From assembly GCA_015179125.1 (NCBI GenBank), contig WHVA01000034.1:186001-250000 (forward strand): DNA of 64,000 nucleotides, read 5' to 3'. This DNA comes from Gautieria morchelliformis. Its lineage: Eukaryota; Basidiomycota; Agaricomycetes; Gomphales; Gomphaceae. The first letter of the stretch is position 1. Each line of letters starts with the position of its first letter. The translations under genes and the position numbers were made by a program. Positions 52,801-62,284 of this stretch are shown piece after piece. Below the pieces are notes generated by a model. The model searched no databases. It was not told the origin of the DNA and saw only the letters and a program-made list of their open reading frames with translations.

Positions 52801-54251
52801 ATGAACGATGAAAATGCACACAGACGACACCTGCGAGTTAGACAACAGAACGTGAACAAGTCGCTCACAGCCACAGCAGATCTCTTAGCTGGATGCCACC
52901 TGGAGAAATTCGACATCATAGCCATACAGGAACCATACATCGACTTCCTGGGGAACGCTCGGGCCTCACACCACTGGTACTCGATATATCCCGAGACACA
53001 CTTCCGAGACCACAGCAAACGCACCAGATCCATGATACTGGTCAACAAAAACTTGGCTACCAACACCTGGGCAGCGGTAGACGTAGGCACACCGGACATC
53101 ACGGCAGCGAGGATAAAGACTGAGACCGGTGTCGTGCTAATATACAATATATACTGCGATTGCACGCATTCTGACGCTATAAAATATTTACAGAAACATA
53201 TGCAGGAAAACACCAGGAGCAAACACCCGCAACGGGAAAACATTGAGGGAGTGATATGGCTGGGGGACTTCAACAGACATCACCTGCTATGGGATGAGGA
53301 GAGAAACGTCCATCTGTTCACTCGAAGCAACTTGGACGAGGCTCAGATATTACTGAACGCCGCCGCCGATCACGACTTACAGATGGTGCTGCCGAAAGGA
53401 ATACCCACGCTGAGATCTATATCAACAGGAAGCCACACCCACACTGACAACCTATTTGCTTCCACAGACATGATACAGGCAATCCTGAGCTGCCACACAG
53501 TACCCGAACACCATTGGCAGAAGGTCATATGTGTGGAGGGGAGACCCAACTGACAAAGCACACGATGACTACAGAGCTGCCAGGAACCAGTACGCGAATG
53601 CAATCCAGAAATCAAAGCGGGAGCACTGGGACGCGTTCCTGGAGGAAGTCAACATGAAGACAGTGTGGATGGCACACAGTTACGCGTCAGCAGACGTGTC
53701 AGATGGCGGGAGAGCGAGGATACCAACTCTCACAGCAAGAAGAGATGATGGGACAATATGCATGGCAGCCACTAACGAGCAAAAAGCGGAAATGTTATAC
53801 GATACCTTTTTCCCAGAAGTGAGGGTTGAAGCAGAAGAAGTGCCAGCCGACTATGAGTACCCAGAACCAGCTTTCGACTATGAGCCCATCACGGACACGC
53901 AGATAATGAGGGTGGTTGAGAAGCTCAACCCCTTTAAGGCCCCAGGGTCTAACGGTATCCCAAATGCTGTGATCAAGCATAGCATTAACAGGCTGCTCCG
54001 GTATCTAGGCCCACTGTTCAGAGCCACCTTCAGCTTAGACACTTACCCCAAAGAGTGGAGGGACTCGGTCACTAAAGTCCTGAGAAAGCCAGGCAAACCG
54101 AACTATACGGTGCCAGGAGCATACCGCCCTATTGCTCTCCTCGACACGATAGGCAAGGTACTGTCGGCTTGTGTAGCGGAGGATCTGGTGAAGATGACCG
54201 AAAAGCATCACCTACTACCCAGCAACCACTACGGGTGCAGACCAGGGCACA
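52801..54251 (+). pseudogene. LINE ORF2: AP endonuclease and reverse transcriptase, truncated
   Basis: Frame 52801-53553 encodes an APE-type endonuclease: RQQNVNKS, IIAIQEPYID (catalytic Glu), GVIWLGDFNRHH and TDNLFAS. A frame break and loss of about 100 residues follow, then frame 53531-54251 continues DDYRAARNQYANAIQKSKREHW and RT motifs KAPGSNGIPNAVIK, PKEWRDSVTKVLRKPGKP, GAYRPIALLDTIGKVLSACVAEDL and SNHYGCRPG. The RT stops before its catalytic motif (YxDD), cut at 54252 by an LTR of family P. The order fits Tad1-like elements of fungi. Confidence 0.85.
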
Positions 54252-55267
54252 TGTTTTGGAACCCTTCAATACTTTGGTGTTATTGCTAACACTTCAATCT
54301 ATCAGAATGTGTCGTTTACGAGACTCAAAGAATATCAATGCTGCAGCACAACTCCGGAAATAATTTAATATTTGTACCTTGGTTGCAATCCACGTAAGAA
54401 CTAGTCCAAGTTAATACAGATGGAAGGCAATGCGTTTCTTAGCAGCACTGAACAATAAACTAAAAGACTGTAGGTTCAAGGACACTATCGGGGTCCAAGC
54501 GTATTCCAAAATATAAAGGAATGTACTTAGCAGGCGAGTTTATAAATGGACTGCCCTGATAATCTACCAGCGCACAGCAATAAAACGAGGGACGAGTTTT
54601 GTGAACAAAGCGACTTGTGAAAGTCTCTAATCAGGAAAATTGACTGACTAGATCGTCTCTGGTATTGGAGTGCGAATGGCAAGACTTTCAATTGACAGAC
54701 TCACTCTGTAGAATTACACCTGGAGGATTAGTCCAAGTGGCTAAGCGGTAAAGTAACTACTTAACAAGGAATTAGACACTAAAGTAAATGAATAACCCTA
54801 GCTGGGATTAGCAGCTTAGTAAGATGCAAGTCACACGAGGTCACGTGTAGGATAGAAGATGGGTAGATTGGCTGATGAAAGGCAGGCAAAAAGGGCCTCC
54901 TTTTATATTGTATTGTACAGGCGCTTAACTAAGCGGTAGGACCTTCTATCTATTAATGGAATGGGGGAATGAGTCACGAAGAAGCTTTCGGAAGGTGTGG
55001 GAAGGTTCTGTCTGACTCATAATGACTCACAGTGACTGAAAATGACTCCTACTGGTGACTCCACTAGGTTTTCCACCAATCAGGGCTTGGTTTGTCAGGA
55101 ATGAGTCATTACAGTGCTTTGCAGTACATAAGGCAGGCGCTTGTTTTGCTTCCATTATTCGGCGGCCAAAATTAAAACAGCTGTAGAATAGCTAGTTCTC
55201 CATGGATTCAATCCAAATTTGAAATACAAGGTTATATGAGCTTATATGAGGGCACAGTACCCTAACA
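54252..55267 (-). mobile_element. LTR of gypsy family P (minus orientation), inserted into the LINE
   Basis: Plus-strand ends TGTTTTGGAACCC (54252) and TACCCTAACA (55267). About 700 bp match the reverse complement of 2900-3633, including the TATA-like TTTTATATTGTA (near 54902). No 5-bp duplication is visible (GCACA left, TTGAT right). It may be a solo LTR; the right end could also be at CATTACA (55113). No internal coding region is present. Confidence 0.6.
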
Positions 55268-55447
55268 TTGATGTAAATCAACTGGTAAAAAATTCGCATT
55301 TTTGGCCAGCTGCGCCTGGACTAGAATGTCTATTGCAAGCTGAATACATGCCAGAACCAATAACTTGTTGACAGATCATGTACTCAGGACATATGTTGAG
55401 GGATTAAACTGCATTTAAGCTTTATATATGTCACAGACTAATTATAT

Positions 55448-56235
55448 TCACAAAATAAATGAGTCGGAGCAGCAGGTGCAACAGCAGCGAGAGGGAGACT
55501 TGATGAGTGATGCGCGCATCGCGCTCCCACTCGTCCTGCGCATGCAAGAGAAGGTGCTGCAGTCCCCTTGAGTGCAGAGTGTCATGGACCCACTAGCAGT
55601 GTGGGGTGACATGGACCAGGAGCGTGAGGCAAGCTTGAAAAGGAGCACGGGGTGACGTGGACCACCAGGGGCACGGGGCGATGTCGAGAAAGGGCGCGGG
55701 TGATGTCGAGAAGTAGCGGGGTGATGTGGACCACCAGGCACATGGGGTGATGCGGACCTGCCAGGAGCGCAGAGTGACATGGACCCACCAGGAGCATGGG
55801 GCAACGTGGACCAGGAGCATGGGGACGAGTCGGAACGGCAGGAGCAGTAGCAGCGATGGGGAGACTTGAAGCGAGACGCGCGGGAAGGTTCTGGATGGAG
55901 ACGCGTTCATCAGGTGAGACGTATATCTAATGAATCAAACTTAACAACATACACGCACAGGCGCAGCACGCGCAGCCGTCACCACATGCGATGAGGGCAG
56001 AGTACGCGCTTCCCACCCCAATCTTCCACACCTCAGTGACCCAGCCCATCGGCCCTGGGGCGGATGTGTCGTGGGGATGTGTGGTGGAGCTGTGGGAGCT
56101 CGAGCTCAGTGTGGGGGAGCCACAGGTGATGTGGACCCACCAGGAGCGTGAGGCGATGTGGACCAGGAGGAGCGCGAGGCGATGTGGACCAGGAGTGCGG
56201 GACGAGTCGGAGCGGCAGGAGCAGCAGCATTGAAG
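55448..56235. repeat. Minisatellite region, unit about 30-36 bp
   Basis: Imperfect tandem copies of GTGATGTGGACCACCAGGAGCRYGGG are seen at 55575-55815 and again at 56120-56215. Between and around them are longer repeats with GACGAGTCGGARCRGCAGGAGCAG (at 55465, 55825 and 56193) followed by GGAGACTTGAWG...GACGCGCG. Proline-rich open frames on the minus strand (up to 118 codons) follow from the repeat and are not genes. Confidence 0.75.
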
Positions 56236-56239
56236 TTGG

Positions 56240-56716
56240 GAATTGGCGTCGAACTAGGACCGGCTTGCTTCAGGTAGAAAAAATTCATAATGTTGGTTTC
56301 TAGACCCAAGTCTTTCCATTCCTTGAGGGGAGCACCTGCGCAGAGTTGATAAAATATGTGGTAGTTACGCTCAATCTCGGGCTGGAAGACGAGCCGAGAG
56401 CACTCTAGCAGATAAGTGCGTATGCGCCCGCCAACAATCTCTTGTTTCCCATCAAAGAGAATCTATAGCTTGATAAGTAGATGCATAGTCCACCCTGATA
56501 GAGTGTACCTGACTGAATGTACGTTCCGAATCTGGGGGAGTTATCGTTACAAGGGGTTTTAGCGTTACCGAATGCCTCTAAGATTGGATTGGTCACAAGA
56601 ATTTGCTGTTCGACTTTGCTCAACTCGTCCAAAGATATTTTGGTGCGAGACTTTCCACTCGTATACAGACCATGGATGGTGAGTGTGACAAACACGAGTT
56701 CTTGGAGTTTCAACAC
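56240..56716 (-). pseudogene. Myosin motor domain fragment (class V/II type)
   Basis: The minus strand (main frame 56716-56405) reads [50 protein letters not shown], which is the myosin motor between the P-loop and switch I: [20 protein letters not shown] and the switch I motif NDNSSRFGKYIQ. A frame break near 56470 is followed by [40 protein letters not shown] (about 56410-56280), also typical. The P-loop GESGAGKT is decayed (GLYTSGKS). No other myosin exons are around, so it is a detached gene fragment between a minisatellite and a transposon. Confidence 0.85.
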
Positions 56717-56759
56717 ATGTTTGGCACCTCATGCCATGACCACCCAACCTACGTCCTGT

Positions 56760-57941
56760 TCGTCAGCACTACTGTAAACAGCTGAGGGAACGGGCTATCT
56801 ACCAGAAATTCAAACTAGGCAAGAGTACTACTGACATCGCGATTGACTTAGATATGTCGTTGCGTGTAGTCCAACGAATCATCGCACTCTGGCACGATGT
56901 CGGCGATGTAATCAACACTCCGCAGAAGCTCTCACGTGCACCACTGATGACTGCAGCTCAAGAGGAGGTAAGTTCTCTATTGGTGTGTCTCATTCTGTCT
57001 GATACAAATGCCCAGCAGTTTCTAATTGCGCTGCTTGAGCATTCTCCATACTTATATCTTGACGAGCTTGCGGAGGAACTGGAAGTACAGCATGGCATCA
57101 CTGTTAGTATATCAACTGTCTGGAGATCGTTGCAACAACTTGGGCTGCGACACAAAGAGGTATGTTTTTACTTTTACATAACTTGGCCAGTAGCTAATAT
57201 GTCTCTCTCTGAAAGCTTTCCAAGGCTGCTGCAGAGCATTGTGAAACCTCTAGGACAGCTTTTCAATGGGCTATAGGTGCCAAGTCACCTGAACGACTTG
57301 TGTACACTGATGAAAGCGCTATCGACCTTTGAACAACATATCGACTCATTGGGTGGAGCTACAAGGGGCGTAGAGCCCGCATTAAGGCAAAGTTTGGAAG
57401 GGGTGAACGGTAAGTACATGATCTATCTTATACATGTAATACTCTTCTTATGAACCGTGTAGATATTCACTACTGCCGGCCTTGTCACAGGATGGCATTA
57501 TCTACAGCGATATCAAGATTGGTTCATATGACGGTAATTAATTTATAGATTACCTTGAAGGGCTCCTAGAACACATGAATCCATATCCGGCACCTCGAAG
57601 CGTTCTGGTACTCGATAACTGCAGAATCCATCATGTGCCAGGGGTAAGGGAGTTGTGTGCCGCTCGGTAAGTTACCTCTGCATTCATTCCTATATCCACA
57701 ACTGATATTATTTTTCAGAGGTGTAAAAATCATGTATTTGCCTCCTTATTCACCCGATCTCAACCCCATCGAAGAAGCGTTTTCTTTCATCAAGTCATAC
57801 CTCCGCCGGCATGGTGACCGGTTTCGCCAGGCCATTGCAAGTAAGCAGAAGGAGTTACCGCTCATGTTTTTGTATGAGGCACTAGATGAAATTACGCCAG
57901 AACATGCTCTTGGGTGGATGAAGCATTCAGGTTATTTGTAG
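56760..57941 (+). pseudogene. Tc1/mariner-family transposase with four introns
   Basis: Introns with GT..AG borders at 56968-57018, 57160-57215, 57410-57462 and 57667-57718 join exons into ERAIYQKFKLGKSTTDIAIDLDMSLRVVQRIIALW (HTH), SPYLYLDELAEELEVQHGITVSISTVWRSLQQLGLRHKE (second HTH), ERLVYTDESAIDL, WSYKGRRAR, QDGIIYSDIKIGSYDG, SVLVLDNCRIHHVPG and VKIMYLPPYSPDLNPIEEAFSFIKSYLRR. The DDE triad is present: TDES, LDN and NPIEE (Asp, Asp, Glu). Two in-frame stops (TGA at about 57330, TAA at about 57539) correspond to CGA and CAA. The frame ends at 57941. No terminal inverted repeats were found. Confidence 0.8.
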
Positions 57942-59330
57942 ACTTGTGCCATTGTATCGCTTGAAATATTGGGTGCTGATCATTATTATCTACCTTTGAC
58001 ATGAACACCACATTACTACTTTTGACATTGACTAGACAAGCACCGCGTTTTAGACCAAAAAATTGCCTGGCGACTTTTGTATCAGTTTTCAAATAATATC
58101 CAACTTTCATCCAGAAGTCGCGTGGGGGTGTCACCGGGGTTACTCCTGGATGAAATTTGAAATATCTCTGGTGTGAAAAGTGGCGAGCTGAGCTCCAGCT
58201 CATGGCGTTACGTAGATATAAGCAATATATATTTTTATAGTGCACCTGCGTCGGGATTTGACTTAGGCTCGTCAGTGGTCACAAGACGCAGCGGAGTTCA
58301 CAGTCACGTGAAGCCGCGTCTTCTCTTCAACGGCCTCATCGCTCCCACTTCCCTTTCCATATATCTAAACAGCCCATCTATCCTGCATGGCACTTTCGCT
58401 GCCCTCTCCACCACGTCTGGCCATCCATCCATCCGCCAGCATGACCCAGACCCAGACACAGGTACAGACCCTGGAGACTCGCCCAAATATATTATTATTT
58501 GTCCACGCCGAACACCTCGCTTACACAAATTTACTTCCCTATTCCGAGTCCCTGAGTCAATCTCGCTCAACCTAACAATAGCACCCGCTCAGCGAAGCCC
58601 CCGTGGCGATGGTCCCTACTTGCGTCTAGCGATTGCATGCGCAATGCCTAAAATGTCAGTCAACCACATGCTTCTCTGCTCATCATCGAATCAAGCACGA
58701 TACCTTATGGAAGCCTGCACAAGGCCGGAAGCACACTCATAACTCCACGCGCATCTAAGTACATCACGCCGCACGCGGCATTGCGTGTCTCAACCGCACG
58801 GCCGCGCGTGCTGCGTCTGCGTCTGCTCTGCGCCTGCCGCACGTCCACGCCTGTGCGTACCCATATGGGGGTGTGAGTGCCTGATCGTCCTGCGGCCCCG
58901 ACACGTGTTTGCATTGCGGGGCATGTGCGAACTGCACTGTAACAGCACGGGCTCCGGCATGCCTGGCTGAATCCAGGCACATTCCGTTGCGACATTGCAT
59001 TGGAACTGCCCAGGTGAGCAATGCCACTCAAGTGCCCAAGCCTGTGGGGTTGCACAGGGACAAGGGCGCGATAGGCGGGCGGTGTCCGCAGCTGCATGGT
59101 ACATTACTGGCTGGTCGACTGATGGCGGGTGCGTGTAAGGCTGACAGGGCGCGGAGGTGAGGGTGCGGGTGTGGGTTAGGCGGTGAGGACCGGGCCTGCA
59201 CTCGCTTCATCAAATCAAGCCGCTCATAATATGACAGACCAAAAGGAAGCTCTGCAGAAGGCCGGCCAGAAACACCCTCTCCAACGCCTACGTGCCGCAT
59301 CTACATCATCCCGTGCGCTGATCTCCCGCA
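57942..59330. other. No supported gene; GC-rich sequence and a hairpin
   Basis: An inverted repeat TTTCATCCAG / CTGGATGAAA lies at about 58115-58157. Frames at 58173-58742 and 58387-58575 may be chance; a CCATATATCT box and pyrimidine-rich leader precede ATG 58387, but the short product is not recognised. From 58750 the sequence becomes GC-rich (CTGCGTCTGCGTCTG). Confidence 0.45.
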
Positions 59331-59334
59331 CCAA

Positions 59335-60920
59335 AAACCGCGAAGTTGCGTGCGGGGTTGGGTGTGCTCCATCTGCGTCTGCGTCTGGGCCTGTGCGTAC
59401 GTGTATGTGTGTGCCCGATCACCCCGCGACCCCGGACACGTGTGCGTATGCGCATGTAGGGGACAGGAATTATAGGCCGTAGGTATGGACTTGTTTTTCA
59501 AAAGAATAGACTAGAAATTAATTCACTCTCTCAGTGAATTTAGTTGTCACTATAAATATATTATACACTACCTAGAAATTAATTCACTACAGAGAATTTC
59601 TAGGTCAATAAATCGAGAGAACACTAGACTAATTTACTTGCCTCTCTCAGTGAATTTAGTTGTCACTGAGAGAGGGGGAAATCTGTCTCACTGTGCATGT
59701 ACTACTACCCGGCCCTTTAGCGCCCAAGAGCTCGCGCGTCGAAGTCATTTCAGACTCCGCTGGGTGCAGCCGCTTGTGAAAGTAGAAATAACAAAATGAA
59801 ATGGAGAGGTAGGGAGTGGCTGGAAAATTTCGAAAATAACCAGAGAAATGGATGCATGGTACAAGAACAGTGTGAGAAGAGATTGAAAACACCATACAAT
59901 AAATCGAACATATTATGCTTGATTTTGGTGCAGGAGCATAAATGCACCCAACAGCGCATGCTGCTGGGTGGCGGAGGGGCAGCCCGCGTCCGCAGCTGCG
60001 CTGTCCATTGGAGGATGGTCGAGCGGTGACGTGCGTGGGAAGCGCTGGGTTGGCAGGGAGGTGCGGACGCTAGAAAGGTGAATATTTCGTTATTTTGCAA
60101 CTGAGCACGAGAAAAGCTCACCGGTGCTTATCTAGAGGCAGGTCCAGGCCTGTGCGTATGTGTATGCTGCTGGGTGGTGGAGGGGTACGTGGCGTCCACA
60201 GCTGTGCTGTCCATTGCTGGATGGAGGAGGGTCGAGCGGTGACCTGCGTGGGGGCCGCTGGGTCGGCGAGGAGGTGCAGACAGACGGGGTGCTCTGCCTC
60301 AACGCGTGACGACGGCCGGGCCCGGGCGTGCGGCATCTGCGTCTGCGTCTGGGCCTGCCGCAGGACCGGGTCTGTGCGTATGCGTATGCTGCTGGGTGGA
60401 GGAGGGATAGGCCGCGTCAGCGGCTGCACTGTCCACTGCTGGGTGCTGGGTGCCGGAAGGTCGAGCGGCGACGTGCGTGGGCGGCGCTGGGTCGGCGAGG
60501 AGGTGCAGACGGATGGGGTGCTCTGCCTCACAGCTTGGCGCGACGGCCGGGCTCCGGCATGCTGCATCTGCATCTGCGTCTGGGCCTGCCGCAGGACTGG
60601 GTCTGTACGTATGCGTATGCTGCTGGGTGGCGGAGGGGTAGGTCACGTCTGCGGCTGCATTGTCCACTGCCTGGTTCTGGGTGGCGGATGGTCAAGCGGC
60701 GACGTGCGTGGGGAGGGCTGGGTCGGCGAGGAAGTGTGGAGGGACGGGGTGCTCTGCCTCACCACGTGTGGTGATGGCCGCGCGTGCTACGCCCATCGTG
60801 GACTCGCCTGGGTGGGGAAGACTGGCGATGAGGGCTTGACAGGTGGCGTCCGCAGCTGCGCTGTGCGCTGCTGGGCGGCAGAGCGTAGGGCGGCGAGGTG
60901 CGGAGGACTGACTGGGTGAG
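59335..60920 (+). repeat. GC-rich satellite, unit about 235-240 bp, interrupted by a K LTR
   Basis: The blocks GTGCGTATGYGTATGCTGCTGGGTGG, GTCGAGCGGYGACSTGCGTGG, GGTGCTCTGCCTCA and CTGCGTCTGGGCCTGCCGCAGG recur at about 240-bp spacing (units starting near 60148, 60372 and 60601, with partial units before 59454 and after 59954 and at about 60860). Long plus-strand frames (274 codons at 60095-60919) reflect this composition. Units differ by about 10-15 percent by eye. Confidence 0.75.
59455..59953 (-). mobile_element. Solo LTR of copia K (499 bp) with GCGCA duplication
   Basis: TGTAGGGGACAGG ... GCACCCAACA, near-identical to the LTRs of element K, and including the extra block of the LTR at 42828. 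Flanks are identical (GCGCA, 59450-59454 and 59954-59958). It interrupts one satellite unit; the flanks join to TATGCGCATGCTGCTGGG as in other units. Confidence 0.9.
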
Positions 60921-61491
60921 GACGTGAGAGGACTGGCGTGGGGAGGGGTTGCTCTGTGCGGCGCACTTGGGCGGATGCGGGTGGGCAGAGAGAGGATGGC
61001 GTGGGGGTGAAATTTTATGTAGGGGGTTTACGGAAGAGAGACGCTGACGCTGATCAGATTCTGGTTCCACGGAAGACCCCGAGGAGACAATTGAAGTCGC
61101 ATTACTTAACCGGCAATATGCAGCACCCTGACTAACAATGGCATCGGGAAACCAAGCTGTCCAGCGATCATGTCCGGTGTACCCGCGAAATACTCTAATC
61201 ATCAATACATGAAACACCAGCCTTCACGGACTTGCTTCTTCCGCGCGCATCATCAACTCACGTCAGGCGATTATATGAACTCGTACGGAAGGATGCGAAA
61301 CAGCGTCATAACTAGATCACACCAGCTGATGTCCTGCCACCTCAAACCAAATTCATCTGCGCCGATCACCTGGTTTAACAAATGTCCTTCCTTATTCCAT
61401 CGATTATTCCATCGATAGAGTTCAACCGAAACGTCCCCGCGGACCCATCGCAGTATCAATAGCACCCACGCAGCCAAGCTTTACGGTCACC
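60921..61491. other. No supported gene
   Basis: GC-rich sequence trailing off from the satellite, then mixed composition. Frames under 85 codons only. Nothing recognised. Confidence 0.5.
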
Positions 61492-61959
61492 GTGCCGGTA
61501 GTCCACATGCCTTCGCCCCAACAGCAACAGCCACAGCAGTCGCACCCGCAGCGCCACACACGCCCCCCACCTCCAACTCTACACCAGCAAGCCTTCCCTT
61601 ATATTTACCCACGCACACCACCGCCACTGCAGCCTTGCCCTTGCTCTTACCCGCCCGCCCCCCTCCCAGACCCCCCAAACCCCGCCGCTGCTGCATGGGC
61701 AAATACACGCGTCTTCATGAACCTGCATGCCCCCTGGGACCCTACCCGCGCCCGACGTGTATCCCCTATCGCACTCGCATGTGCCAGCCCCCCCCTTCCC
61801 ACCCACTCCCACGTACACACGAACCCGAACCACAGCGTGAACACGCTCGTCCCCGTCACAAGCTTTCACGGTCCTGGGGTCCGTCCCGGCGTCGGTCCTG
61901 CCATGGGTCCGAGGGTTGGTGTGGGGGTGCCGAGTTTGGTGCCTGTGCAGTGGCATTAG
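61492..61959 (+). CDS. Low-complexity Pro/His/Gln-rich open frame, uncertain
   Basis: A 155-codon frame with Q/P runs (QQQQPQQSHPQ, RPPPPTLHQQ), then a Gly/Val/Pro-rich end. Two other frames over the same DNA are equally open, and no known domain is visible. It could be an upstream regulatory region with chance frames. I keep it as a weak candidate. Confidence 0.2.
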   Translation: MPVVHMPSPQQQQPQQSHPQRHTRPPPPTLHQQAFPYIYPRTPPPLQPCPCSYPPAPLPDPPNPAAAAWANTRVFMNLHAPWDPTRARRVSPIALACASPPLPTHSHVHTNPNHSVNTLVPVTSFHGPGVRPGVGPAMGPRVGVGVPSLVPVQWH

Positions 61960-62009
61960 GCTTTAATTAGAGGAAGGCTCGGGATGCGTGGGATGCGTGG
62001 GTGTATGGG

Positions 62010-62141
62010 TATAAAGCCATATTCGTCGGCGCTGTCATCAGTTCGTCCTCCTCCTCTATTTCGTTTCCCTCTCACATCTCCCCAGTGGTCATGGGCGCCA
62101 TCATCCAGACCGCCTCCAAAAACCTCGGCAGTGACATCTGA
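62010..62141 (+). promoter_or_regulatory. Promoter-like segment with TATA box and short start exon, possibly cut off
   Basis: GGGTATAAAGCC (about 62007) is followed by a pyrimidine-rich stretch (CCTCCTCCTCTATTTCG, CCCTCTCACATCTCCCC) and ATG at 62091, giving MGAIIQTASKNLGSDI and a stop at 62139. The layout resembles a strongly expressed fungal gene start. The coding frame ends after 16 codons and AT-rich sequence begins, so the gene may have been broken at about 62145. Confidence 0.35.
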
Positions 62142-62284
62142 GATGGCATTTAGATGACATGTTGATTATATTTGCAGTCAAATCTTGCAATGGAGTTATT
62201 TGGATAACAGTTGTATTTTTGGAATATCATTGGAATATCATTGAGATATCAGTTGACCGTAATCTGGAGCGAAGCGCGGTGAAG

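Noticed and set aside
55448-56235. Regularly spaced repeats resembling a CRISPR array
   Set aside because: Units are contiguous, degenerate and in a fungal genome; a minisatellite explains them.
57942-58240. TTTCATCCAG / CTGGATGAAA as terminal inverted repeat of the mariner-like element
   Set aside because: Both arms lie on the same side of the transposase; no matching end was found on the left side.
58387-58575. Short gene start with a CCATATATCT box
   Set aside because: The product has no recognisable feature and overlaps an equally open frame (58173-58742).
60095-60919. 274-codon open frame rich in Arg, Gly, Cys and Val
   Set aside because: It reads through three 240-bp satellite units; frames on both strands are equally open.
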